DNA from: CAVVEC01 sp963770485
Lineage (GTDB): Bacteria > Acidobacteriota > Terriglobia > Terriglobales > Acidobacteriaceae
Assembly (NCBI GenBank): GCA_963770485.1
Contig: CAVYPX010000009.1
Coordinates: forward strand, 868,001 to 932,000
DNA: 64,000 nt
Direction: 5' to 3'
Shown one piece after another: positions 16,654 through 25,453 of this stretch (position 1 is its first letter; each line of letters starts with the position of its first letter). Under the pieces are notes generated by a model, which saw nothing but the letters and a program-made list of their open reading frames with translations, did no database searches and had not been told where the DNA came from. Position numbers and translations under genes: made by a program.

Positions 16654-19173
16654 TCACAACTCTTCGACCTTTTTCTGCAGTTCGCGCGTGATCGACTCCG
16701 GATCGCTCGCGGGTGGGAATTGAACGGGAGCGCCGATTTTCACCAGCACTTGCCCTGGCCGGGCAAATCTCTTTCTTGCCTGCTTCAGTTCGAAGAGTCC
16801 GTCAATGCGCATCGGCACAATGGGGATCCCCAGGTTGTTCGCCAGCAAGCCAATCCCGGCCCGAAATGGAAGCAGCCTGCCATCCTGGGTGTGACGGCCT
16901 TCCGGAAAAATGAGTACGTTGTACCCACGGTCCACAGCTTCTCCGGCATAGGCGAAACTTTCACGAAAGCCTGCCTCGCGCGGCAGAGGAAAAAGATTCA
17001 GCAATGACACACCCAGGATCCACTTCAGCCGGTCGTAGGCACGGCCGAGGAAATTCCGTTCGGAAGGCGGGGTGCGAAGGATTTCCAGCGCTTCTCCACC
17101 CGTGGCAATGGCAAGCTTGTGCCGGAGATGCATCGGCAACGCCGTCAGCACAAAACCCGGGTCCACATCGCCAATGTGATTGCAGATCACTAGTACCGGC
17201 CCGTGCACGTTCCGCAGTTTTTCACGGCCCTCAACCCGAGGCCATCCCAGCACGAACACGGCCGGACGCAAAAGCAGGTAATGAACAAGGAGCCGAGTCC
17301 AAGTGACGGGCCAGCGCTGCACCCAACCCGGATAGTGATACCGCACACGCGTGGGAGGATTTCCGTGCAGCATGCGTTCCAGGTCGCCGACTGTTTTCAC
17401 GGCGGCGAAGCGTGTGTCGCTAAGATCCAGTTTGTATCGCTCTTCGAGCGCGCCGAGCAGCGCCACGCGATCAAGCGAACTGAGGTTCAGATCGGATTCG
17501 AGGTTGGCACTTTCGGCAAGCCGGGATGGCGCGCGCCCCGTGATTCGCTCGATCAGTTCCGCCAGGGGACTCGAAGACATCTCGCCGGGAGTTTTGCCAG
17601 CCTCCCGTGCCAGCACTGCTTGCTGGATTACATTTCTACGCGGTTTTTGTGTCGAGGTGCGCGGAAAGTCATCTTCGGACCACACAAACCAGTGATTGAT
17701 GCGCTGGTACTCGGCCAGGAATTTGTTCGCGCGCTTCACAACAGGTTCAGGGTTCAATGTGCGATCCAATAGGATCATGACCGCGCAGGGTTCGGCATTC
17801 CCATTGCGCGGCAAGGCGATCACGATGGCGTCCCTGACTTCGGGCTGGTGGCGTAAGGCCGCTTCGAGATCCTCGGGATAAACCTTCATGCCGGCAGGCG
17901 TAACGATGACGTCTTTCTTGCGGCCCTTGAAGTACAGATTGCCTTCGGGATCGAGTTCACCGATATCCCCGGTGCGGTACCAGCCTTCTTCTGTGGCGAC
18001 CGGTTGGAGTTCGGTGCCGGTCCAGTAGCCGGCAGCGACCCCGCTCCCACGCACCAGAATTTCACCATCCTCAGCGAGTTTGACTTCGCGGCCAGCCAGC
18101 ACTCTTCCGATCGACCCTTTGCCCAGGTGAAAGGGATGATTGACGCTGACGAGCGACGTGGTTTCCGTGAGCCCGTAGCCCTGGATGACGGCGTAACCCA
18201 ATCGGCCCCAGAATTCTTCCGTCTCGCGGTCGAGCGCCGCGCCGCCCGAGATGAAAGCCCAGAACTTCCATCCGAACTGACGACGTACGCGTCGGAAGAT
18301 CCACCAGCGAAGCAGAAAATGCTTGCCTTCGGCCGCCCGAAACTTTTGCTGGAATTCTTCCAGGCGACCTTGGTCTCCGAGAGCGCGTTCAATTTTTTCT
18401 TTCAAGGACTGCAGCAAGCGGGGTACGGCGACCAGAACCGAAACACGCTCACGCCGAATGGTGGCGATGACCTCCGCTGGTTTCAACGTCTCTTGAAAGA
18501 TAACCGTGCCACCCATCAGTTGGGGCAGGAAAATTCCCAGGAACTGTCCAAAGACATGACTCAGGGGCAACAAGTTCAGGAAACGGACGGGATGCACGAG
18601 TCGTTCGTATTTCAGGTACTTCTGAATCTCCGATTCCAGGGGTGCGATGTTGGCGAGAACATTGCCATGGGTGATCACGACGCCTTTGGGCTCGGCGGTG
18701 GTGCCGGAAGTGAAGACAATCTCCAGCGTGTCTGTGCGCTCGATACCGGCGGCGAGGTAGGGTGCCGGTGAGTGTTGCGCCACAGTCTCAGAGAGGCTTT
18801 CCAGCAGGAGCATCGGAACCGTGTGCTGGGCATGCGCTCGGGAGCACACCAACAACCTGGCACTGACCTGCTGATACACACGCAGAGCAAAGTCGGGCGT
18901 GGCGACATCGTCCATCGGAACGACAACTACTCCGCGCAGCGCGCAGCCTAGAAACGCTGCGACCCATTCGGCGGAGTTCGGCCCCCAGAGCTGGACGCGG
19001 TCTCCTTTCCCGATCCCGCGCGCCTCCAGTTCGCGGCCGAAGCGAAACGCGGTCTCCGCAACTTTCCGATACGACCAGCGCACCGTGCGGTACCCGTGGC
19101 GCTGCACGTAGGCAGTTTCTCGACCGCGGCGCAGGAAGCTCTCGAGATATTCGGCAAGCGAGTGGCGCTCCAT
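16654..19173 (-). CDS. Three-domain acyl-activating enzyme / acyl carrier / PlsC acyltransferase
   Basis: An AMP-binding ligase domain covers about residues 1-530 with FTSGTTAEPKG, GYGLTETTS and WYRTGD. A carrier-like domain follows near residues 555-620, with SDLNLSSLDRV as the likely phosphopantetheine site. A 1-acylglycerol-3-phosphate acyltransferase domain ends the protein, with the HX4D motif NHIGDVDP and FPEGRHTQDG. The plan is like E. coli Aas run in the opposite domain order and with an added carrier, suggesting activation, carriage and transfer of a fatty acid to a lipid in one chain. ATG 19173 is chosen over an extended start at 19221. Confidence 0.88.
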   Translation of the reverse strand: MERHSLAEYLESFLRRGRETAYVQRHGYRTVRWSYRKVAETAFRFGRELEARGIGKGDRVQLWGPNSAEWVAAFLGCALRGVVVVPMDDVATPDFALRVYQQVSARLLVCSRAHAQHTVPMLLLESLSETVAQHSPAPYLAAGIERTDTLEIVFTSGTTAEPKGVVITHGNVLANIAPLESEIQKYLKYERLVHPVRFLNLLPLSHVFGQFLGIFLPQLMGGTVIFQETLKPAEVIATIRRERVSVLVAVPRLLQSLKEKIERALGDQGRLEEFQQKFRAAEGKHFLLRWWIFRRVRRQFGWKFWAFISGGAALDRETEEFWGRLGYAVIQGYGLTETTSLVSVNHPFHLGKGSIGRVLAGREVKLAEDGEILVRGSGVAAGYWTGTELQPVATEEGWYRTGDIGELDPEGNLYFKGRKKDVIVTPAGMKVYPEDLEAALRHQPEVRDAIVIALPRNGNAEPCAVMILLDRTLNPEPVVKRANKFLAEYQRINHWFVWSEDDFPRTSTQKPRRNVIQQAVLAREAGKTPGEMSSSPLAELIERITGRAPSRLAESANLESDLNLSSLDRVALLGALEERYKLDLSDTRFAAVKTVGDLERMLHGNPPTRVRYHYPGWVQRWPVTWTRLLVHYLLLRPAVFVLGWPRVEGREKLRNVHGPVLVICNHIGDVDPGFVLTALPMHLRHKLAIATGGEALEILRTPPSERNFLGRAYDRLKWILGVSLLNLFPLPREAGFRESFAYAGEAVDRGYNVLIFPEGRHTQDGRLLPFRAGIGLLANNLGIPIVPMRIDGLFELKQARKRFARPGQVLVKIGAPVQFPPASDPESITRELQKKVEEL

Positions 19174-19256
19174 CACACAAAGGGTAGCGCATTCGCGGCT
19201 GTGAACCATCCCCTGCGCCAAGGCTGCTCCGCACTGGCTGGTTCGGATCCAGGTCG

Positions 19257-19352
19257 ATGGGCATCATGGTGTGGAAGGTCATGCGCTGGCTGCCCAAGCC
19301 TGCGTTGCTGGTTTTGCTGTTCTTCCTGCTGGCGGCTGTGGCCCGCGCGTAA
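19257..19352 (+). CDS. Possible 31-residue membrane peptide
   Basis: A short frame reads MGIMVWKVMRWLPKPALLVL and then LFFLLAAVARA. It has one hydrophobic helix after a basic stretch. It sits in a 475-base gap between two large genes, where nothing else is seen. No ribosome site is convincing, so it may be chance. Confidence 0.2.
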   Translation: MGIMVWKVMRWLPKPALLVLLFFLLAAVARA

Positions 19353-19648
19353 ATCCCGGCGTGTGAGGGTGCCGGTGATCGTTTTAGTCGTCCGCCCGGC
19401 AAACCGGTTGGGTCTCATTCGGGCCCGATCTCCAGCCCGGTTCCTTAGGTAACCCTCGTACACTCCCTTTCGGTAACCCTTGGTAACCATACGATTCTCC
19501 CGACCCAGCCGTACAATGGCCCTGTCCCTAGGACCATCTTCTGCCATCGGGCCGAATCCCGATGAAATGGTCAACTGGTCCGCGAACTCCCGCCTTTTAG
19601 CGGGTGTTCTCGGGCAAAAAACGAACCGGAGCTGGAGTCCGCACTTTT

Positions 19649-22600
19649 ATGGCGTTTGGTTTTGGCTTCAACAAGCAAAAGGTTCTCAGTGCCGCGGAGA
19701 AGTTTGTCCAACAGGGCAAGTTACAAAATGCCATCACTGAGTACGAGAAGGTTCTGAAGGCCGACCCCAAGGATCTCACGGTGATGAACACCGTGGGCGA
19801 CCTCTACTCGCGCCTGGGCAATGCCGACAAAGCGGCGGAATGTTTCAAGAGCGTGGGCGATGCCTATGCCGCACAGGGCTTCACGGTCAAGGCCATCGCC
19901 ATGTACAAGAAGCTCAGCAAGCTCAAATCGTCGCTGGAGAGCGTGCTCCGTCTGGCTGAGCTTTACACCCAACAGGGTTTGTTCAATGACGCGCGGGCGC
20001 AATACCTGCAGGTTGCGGAAGAATTCCTGCGCGATGGCCAACTGGAACAGGCGGTGCGCATTTTCCAGAAGACTCTGGAGATGGACCCGGAGAACGTCGC
20101 CATGCGGACCCGGCTGGGCGAGGTTTACATCCGGTTAGGCAAGAAGACGGAAGCCTGGCAAATCTTCTCCACAGCGGCTGAAACCCTGCGCGCGAAAGGC
20201 CAGCTTGGCCCAGCCGAAGAAATCCTGCAGCGCATGCTCACCGTGGATCCCGGCAATAGCTACGCGTTGCTGCTGCGCGGCCGGAATGCATTCGATAGTG
20301 GCGATGTGCAGGGTGCAATCCAGTATCTGGAAAAAGTCGCGGATCTCGATAATCACCAGGACGCATTGCAAATTCTGCTGCGGGCTTACCTGCAAACCGG
20401 ACGCCTGTCTGATGCAGGAACGCTGGCGGCCAAGTTGCTTTCCGTTCATAACGATGTGAGCGCCGTTCTCAGTTATGCCGAAGCCCTGACTGCGGCGGGC
20501 CAGTTCCAGGAATCTCTGCAGGTCTACCATCAGTATTCGGATCGGCTGCTGGCAGCAGGTTCGGAAAAGATTCTGGACAGTTTGCACTCGATGATCGGGC
20601 ACGTGCGAGAGAACCCGGTCGCGCTCGAAGCCCTGCTCGATCTGTTGAACAAAGCAGGGGAGAACACCCACCTTACCGAGGTCTATGAGCTTCTCGCCCA
20701 TGCCTACGTGCAATCGGGAGAACTGGAGAAGGCGCGCGACTACTACCTGAAACTGACTCAACTCGAGCCCGAGAATCAGCTCCATGCGCGCAACTATCAA
20801 CAGGTGCTGGGCAAACTTGGAACGACCCCCGGCTCGCGGCTCATCTCCGCCGAGGAAGGCGCGGTTCTGGTGGATGAGCTGGAAGCCACGGCGCCCTTCA
20901 TCGATCAGCGTTATTCCGACGATGTGGCGCTGGCAGTCCGGGCTGCTCTGACCGACGCCGAGCTCTTCATTTCCTACAACATGCCCGGCAAGGCTTTGGG
21001 ACCGCTGCTTTCCGCTTCGCCCCAGGCTCCCGGCGATCTGCGCATCAATCAGCGCCTGGCTGCTCTGTATACCCGAGCCGGGCAATTCACTGAGGCTGCG
21101 GTTTGCTGCCGAACCTTGGAAAGCATCTATCACGAGGCCGGTCATCCGGACGATGCGGTTCGTTACAGCGACCTGGCTGCCAAGTATGAGGAACGTGCGG
21201 CTGCGATGCCGGCTTCGGCGCCGGAAACGGCGGTCGAGCATGCCACACCGAAGGTTCCTGCTCCCCAAGCTCCGGTTGCGAGTGCGCATCCCGAGGCGAC
21301 CGGCGCTCTGGCTACGGCAGCTGCCGCGGCGTCTGCAACGGTCTCGGCTGCCTCGGGTCTGTTTTTTCACGCTTCCGCGGTATCTCCTCCCGTACCAAAG
21401 ACACCAGAGCCCGCCGAATTCGAAATCCAGCCCGCGCCGACCACCGAGAAGGAAATCGATCTCTCGGAAGAGTGGGAAGGCACGCTTCCGGATGAGCCGG
21501 CAGCATCGGCTGAAGAGCCTGTAGAGCCCGCATTGCCGGCTGAGGAAGAAACTGCTGCCAGCCCGGAAAAGGTCGCAGAAGCGATCGAAGAAATACGCTT
21601 CTATCTGGCCAATGGGATGGCCGAAGAGGCCCGCGCCGCATTTATCACGCTGGAACAACTCAAGCCGGAGGCGTCTGCACTATCGGCAATACGCGAGGAG
21701 ATTGACGCTGCCATGGCGCAGGTCCCAGCCGCACCAGAGTCAGCGGTTGAGGAAATCTCGATTGAGCCGGCAGAGATTCCAGCCGAGCCCGAACCCGAAG
21801 CGGTTCCCGCCCCCGAGCCAAAGCCCGGTGCCCTGGATAAATTGGTCAACGATCTGGAATCCTCGCTGGGCGAAGGCTTCCTGCCGGAAACCACGGCCCA
21901 CGAGGTCGCGCCCGAACCAGCACTTGCAACTCAGACAGCCGAGTACGCCGAGGCGAGCACCCAGCCTCAACCTGCTGGGAAGCTGGACGAATTCGTTTCC
22001 GACCTCGAAGCCTCCCTCGGAGACAGCTTCCTGCCGGAAGCGCCCGTCGTGCAGGTCGAACCTCAAGTCAAGTCGCAGCCCGAGCCGGAGACGCAACCGC
22101 GACCCGAGAGTCGGCCAGCCCGAGTGCAGCCAGCCATTCCTGCGGCTGCGCAACCCGCGGCGGCTCCGGCCGCCATGGCAGCCTCCGCTGCGCAATCGGT
22201 TTCAGCGCCCGGATCGGCAACTGCGGCGCCAACTTTCACTTACCAGCCTGCACAGATGCGGCCGTTAGCCCCGGAAGCACCGGCCGCGGCGCCTCTGAAG
22301 TTCGACGCTGGCGCTGGAGTGGATCTCGCCGATATGTTCGGCGAGCTCAAACACGAGCTTGAGGAAGACACCTCTGCGACCGACGAGGATCCGGAAACAC
22401 ATTACAATCTCGGGGTTGCCTTCCGCGAAATGGGTTTGCTCGACGAGGCGATCGGCGAATTGCAGAAGGTGTGCCAGGCGGTGGACCGCGGTCATCCCTT
22501 CCCGCACATCATGCAGACCTATACTTGGCTTTCCCAGTGCTTCCTGGATAAAGGCGTCCCCGAAGCCGCCATCCGCTGGTATGAGCGGGCGCTCAAGCTG

Positions 22601-22765
22601 CCCAGCGTGGATGAGGACACCCGCACCGCCCTGCACTATGAACTGGCCTCCTCGTACGAGAGTGCGGGAAACAAGACCGCTGCCCTCAACCATTTCATGG
22701 AAGTCTACGGCAGCAACATCGATTACCGTGACGTGGCCGAGCGCATTAAGACCCTGAAGTCGTAG
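19649..22765 (+). CDS. Very large TPR protein with Pro/Glu/Ala-rich central region
   Basis: About 1,038 residues. The first 500 are tandem tetratricopeptide repeats (LQNAITEYEKVLKADPKD, DKAAECFKSVGDAYAAQG and similar). A low-complexity acidic, Pro/Ala-rich linker follows (about 520-910). The end has more TPRs (THYNLGVAFREMGLLDEAIG). Inside the linker is a duplicated segment, LDKLVNDLESSLGEGFLPE and LDEFVSDLEASLGDSFLPE, spaced about 55 residues; a related VDLADMFGELKHELEED follows. There is no signal peptide. The role is unknown; such proteins are probably scaffolds. ATG 19649 (MAFGFGFNK) has GGAG upstream. Confidence 0.85.
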   Translation: MAFGFGFNKQKVLSAAEKFVQQGKLQNAITEYEKVLKADPKDLTVMNTVGDLYSRLGNADKAAECFKSVGDAYAAQGFTVKAIAMYKKLSKLKSSLESVLRLAELYTQQGLFNDARAQYLQVAEEFLRDGQLEQAVRIFQKTLEMDPENVAMRTRLGEVYIRLGKKTEAWQIFSTAAETLRAKGQLGPAEEILQRMLTVDPGNSYALLLRGRNAFDSGDVQGAIQYLEKVADLDNHQDALQILLRAYLQTGRLSDAGTLAAKLLSVHNDVSAVLSYAEALTAAGQFQESLQVYHQYSDRLLAAGSEKILDSLHSMIGHVRENPVALEALLDLLNKAGENTHLTEVYELLAHAYVQSGELEKARDYYLKLTQLEPENQLHARNYQQVLGKLGTTPGSRLISAEEGAVLVDELEATAPFIDQRYSDDVALAVRAALTDAELFISYNMPGKALGPLLSASPQAPGDLRINQRLAALYTRAGQFTEAAVCCRTLESIYHEAGHPDDAVRYSDLAAKYEERAAAMPASAPETAVEHATPKVPAPQAPVASAHPEATGALATAAAAASATVSAASGLFFHASAVSPPVPKTPEPAEFEIQPAPTTEKEIDLSEEWEGTLPDEPAASAEEPVEPALPAEEETAASPEKVAEAIEEIRFYLANGMAEEARAAFITLEQLKPEASALSAIREEIDAAMAQVPAAPESAVEEISIEPAEIPAEPEPEAVPAPEPKPGALDKLVNDLESSLGEGFLPETTAHEVAPEPALATQTAEYAEASTQPQPAGKLDEFVSDLEASLGDSFLPEAPVVQVEPQVKSQPEPETQPRPESRPARVQPAIPAAAQPAAAPAAMAASAAQSVSAPGSATAAPTFTYQPAQMRPLAPEAPAAAPLKFDAGAGVDLADMFGELKHELEEDTSATDEDPETHYNLGVAFREMGLLDEAIGELQKVCQAVDRGHPFPHIMQTYTWLSQCFLDKGVPEAAIRWYERALKLPSVDEDTRTALHYELASSYESAGNKTAALNHFMEVYGSNIDYRDVAERIKTLKS

Positions 22766-22854
22766 AATGTGCCGATGGGTCCTCATTCGCTGACGCTTTG
22801 GGCGTGCGTTGGTAAAAGCAGGCCAGTACCGCTGGTGCTCCTCGGGAGCACGGC

Positions 22855-23244
22855 GTGACCGGTCCAAACCGAATCCAGCACAAGACTCCTGCAGGCTCAG
22901 TGGGGGCAGAGTTGCCTTCTGCGCAGCCCAATGGCGGTTCTGTGACCGTAGCCCAAGAGCCGACGCAAAATCTGGACCAGCACCGATACAAGGGCTTCGA
23001 ACTCTGGGTTCACCGAATTACCATGCTGATGTTCGTGTTTGTCTGCGCCGTGGTTGGCGTGCTGCTAGTGATTCTTCCCTGGAGACCAGAGTGGACGGAC
23101 AACCATCTTCTGCTGGCTTTTCCCCGATTACGGACCTTCGTGGCCAGCGGGTTTGTCCGCGGACTATGTAGCGGACTGGGCGTGCTTGATATCTGGGTTG
23201 GATTCTGGGAGGCAGTTCACTACCAGGAGCTCAAACGCCCCTGA
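22855..23244 (+). CDS. Putative membrane protein
   Basis: A GTG-started frame of 129 residues with a soluble N-terminus (about 50 residues), one strong transmembrane helix (ITMLMFVFVCAVVGVLLVILPW) and a second weakly hydrophobic stretch (GLCSGLGVLDIWVGFW). It lies about 90 bases after the TPR gene on the same strand. No family is recognised. The start could be further in, before the transmembrane helix. Confidence 0.6.
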   Translation: MTGPNRIQHKTPAGSVGAELPSAQPNGGSVTVAQEPTQNLDQHRYKGFELWVHRITMLMFVFVCAVVGVLLVILPWRPEWTDNHLLLAFPRLRTFVASGFVRGLCSGLGVLDIWVGFWEAVHYQELKRP

Positions 23245-23346
23245 AAGTAACTGCCCTATGTTCAATTGCATTTCCCTCTGCATTTCGGATAGGTATGCTG
23301 AACCATTGATCTTTTCTGGAATAATCACAGAAAGACGACAATTCTT

Positions 23347-24228
23347 ATGAGTGAAAGCGAAATCAAGCGTGCCCCTCTGGCCTACGAGAATGATCAGTTT
23401 CTCAACAGCCCGGATGGGCGGATTCTCCGCATCCTCTCTGAGTACGCCGAACCCCTGTCCCGTTTTCGCCGCGAGCAGATTCAGGACACGGTCGTTTTCT
23501 TCGGCTCCGCCCGTTTCCATAGCCGCTCTACCGCCGAGGAAGGGCTGGCGGAATTAGGATCAACCAGTCCGCAGTTTTCCGACAGGCAACAGGAGGGGCG
23601 CAGGAAACAGGCCCTCGCCGCCGTGGATATGGCACGTTATTATGAAGATGCCCGCCAGTTGGCGTTTCTCTTGAGCAAATGGTCCATCCAGATTCCGGCC
23701 CGCCGGCGCCGCTTCGTGGTTACGACCGGTGGAGGACCGGGTATCATGGAGGCTGCCAATCGAGGCGCGCGGGAGGCAGGAGCCAAGACCATTGGACTGA
23801 ACATCCATCTGCCTTTCGAGCAGATGCCGAACCCCCACATTACTCCATCGCTGAATTTTGAATTTCATTACTTCTTCATGCGAAAGTTCTGGTTCGCATA
23901 TCTTTCCAAGGCGCTGGTGATTTTTCCCGGAGGCTTCGGGACCCTGGATGAGCTTTTCGAAATCCTTACTCTCGCCCAGACGCAAAAACTGGCCAAAAAG
24001 ATCTTGGTTGTCATTTATGGCAGCGAGTACTGGAATCGCCTGCTCAACTTTCAGGCCATGGTGGATGCCGGGACAATTTCTGCCGAGGATCTGGAACTTT
24101 TCAAGATCGTAGACTCACCCGAGGAAGGCTTTGAATTCTTGCGTGAGGGTCTGACTAGGTACCACCTCGGCCCCGAGCCGAAGCGTAAAGGCGAGGTGGT
24201 TCCAGAAATCGCGAAAACAAACCCGTAG
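23347..24228 (+). CDS. LOG-family protein (cytokinin riboside phosphoribohydrolase-like)
   Basis: The LOG fold signatures are intact: TTGGGPGIMEAANRG and FPGGFGTLDELFEILTL. These bind nucleotide 5'-monophosphates and hydrolyse the N-glycosidic bond in characterised members. The protein is 293 residues, longer than plant-type LOG, with an extra 70-residue N-terminal part before the core strand TVVFFGSARF. The gene is followed after eight bases by thiE, so the two probably form an operon. The physiological substrate is unknown. Confidence 0.88.
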   Translation: MSESEIKRAPLAYENDQFLNSPDGRILRILSEYAEPLSRFRREQIQDTVVFFGSARFHSRSTAEEGLAELGSTSPQFSDRQQEGRRKQALAAVDMARYYEDARQLAFLLSKWSIQIPARRRRFVVTTGGGPGIMEAANRGAREAGAKTIGLNIHLPFEQMPNPHITPSLNFEFHYFFMRKFWFAYLSKALVIFPGGFGTLDELFEILTLAQTQKLAKKILVVIYGSEYWNRLLNFQAMVDAGTISAEDLELFKIVDSPEEGFEFLREGLTRYHLGPEPKRKGEVVPEIAKTNP

Positions 24229-24236
24229 CGGAAGAA

Positions 24237-24896
24237 TTGCTGCTCTATTACATCACCGACCGAACCCAGTTTCCTGGCAACGAGACTGCCCGTCGCCACG
24301 CTCTGTTGAAGAAGATAGGAGAGGCCTCAGGCTACGGAGTAGATTTCATTCAGTTACGCGAGAAAGATCTTTCCACCCGCGAACTGGAAGCTCTCACCCG
24401 GGCGGCGATCGGTGTGGTTCGCGAGAAATCCGAACTCAGAGCTGAGAACCGGCAACCGCCAACTGCCCTACTGGTCAACTCACGAACCGACGTCGCTCTC
24501 GCATGTGGAGCGGATGGCGTGCATCTCCGGTCTGACGATATCCTGCCGTCAGAGGCGCGGGAGACCTGGAGCCAGTGTGCTGCAAGACCGGTCGCCCGGG
24601 CGCTTGTCAGCGTTTCTTGTCATTCCACCGCCGAAGTTGCGCGCGCGGCTGCCGAAGGCGCTGACTTCGCAGTCTTTGCCCCTGTGTTCCAGAAAAGAGA
24701 TTCCCCGAATGCTCGCCCTGCAGGTCTCGAAGATTTGCGCGAAGCGTGCCGGCAGAAGATCCCCGTGCTGGCGTTAGGGGGTGTTACGCTGGAAAACGCT
24801 CGCGCCTGTCTCGATGCAGGAGCAGCCGGCATTGCAGCAATCCGGCTGTTTCAGGAGAACGACATTGCGGAAGTCGTGCGCAAAGTGAGTCAGTAG
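24237..24896 (+). CDS. thiE: Thiamine phosphate synthase ThiE
   Basis: The TIM-barrel enzyme joins HMP-PP and thiazole phosphate. Visible motifs are DFIQLREKDL, VNSRTDVALACGADGVHL, VSCHSTAEV, FAVFAPVF and VLALGGVTLENA. TTG at 24237 is the likely start. Residues about 66-75 (SELRAENRQPP) sit in a loop after helix 2. They are encoded by a stretch like the micro-repeat CTGAGAACCGGCAACCGCC seen in non-coding gaps, suggesting an in-frame repeat insertion. No TPP riboswitch is seen upstream; the gene follows the LOG gene directly. Confidence 0.92.
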   Translation: MLLYYITDRTQFPGNETARRHALLKKIGEASGYGVDFIQLREKDLSTRELEALTRAAIGVVREKSELRAENRQPPTALLVNSRTDVALACGADGVHLRSDDILPSEARETWSQCAARPVARALVSVSCHSTAEVARAAAEGADFAVFAPVFQKRDSPNARPAGLEDLREACRQKIPVLALGGVTLENARACLDAGAAGIAAIRLFQENDIAEVVRKVSQ

Positions 24897-24945
24897 GTTT
24901 GCTGTTGAACAATGGAGGATGCGCGTCCTCGCCCGTCCCACAAAT

Positions 24946-25413
24946 CTAGCCGGTCCACTTCTTTCCATTCTTCAGGATATCCATCACCTTCGCCAGACGG
25001 CGCGCACGCGTTTCTTCCTGCTGGGCCTCGGCGATCGATCGCGCCATCTCTTTCTGATGCGTGTATGACAATTCCTTCCAGCTAGCTTGAGCAGCCTTAC
25101 TCTTGGCCAGCTCCTGCTTCAGAAGTGGCGGCACGGCCACCGTCCGCTCCGCTTCGTCGCGCTCCATGACGACCCTCACCGTGTCGCCGGCTTTCACTCC
25201 GGCTCCATCACGCATGGTCTTGTTCACCACCATCCGGTGACAGCCTCCCATTGGCATGAGTGAGGAACGAAAGGGGAATCCGTTGATCGTTCCACGCACC
25301 GGTACTCTGGCGCGGGTGCCGAATACTTCGACGACATCAAAAGGTGCGCTCAGCGCGGCCCCCGAACTGCCTTCCGCACCCTCGAGTTTCACCTTGAATT
25401 CCAGCTTCTTCAT
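24946..25413 (-). CDS. DUF1905 / YdeI-like protein
   Basis: The first 90 residues form a DUF1905 beta barrel (FEVVEVFGTRARVPVRGTIN-like strands, then PFRSSLMPMGG and VRVVMERDEAERTV). The rest is a YdeI/OmpD-associated helical region with the terminal motif KSKAAQASWKELSYTHQKEM and RARRLAKVMDILKNG. YdeI-type proteins have been linked to peptide resistance, but the molecular role is unknown. It overlaps no real gene; the FGE-like gene diverges from it. Confidence 0.88.
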   Translation of the reverse strand: MKKLEFKVKLEGAEGSSGAALSAPFDVVEVFGTRARVPVRGTINGFPFRSSLMPMGGCHRMVVNKTMRDGAGVKAGDTVRVVMERDEAERTVAVPPLLKQELAKSKAAQASWKELSYTHQKEMARSIAEAQQEETRARRLAKVMDILKNGKKWTG

Positions 25414-25453
25414 GTCTAGTCTCCTATCGTTTATGCTGGAGCTACTGGCCTCT

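Noticed and set aside
20135..21658. 507-codon open frame on the minus strand within the TPR gene
   Set aside because: It is antisense to a clear TPR protein, has no domain and no ribosome site. Long antisense frames are expected from the GC-rich third-position bias of the real gene.
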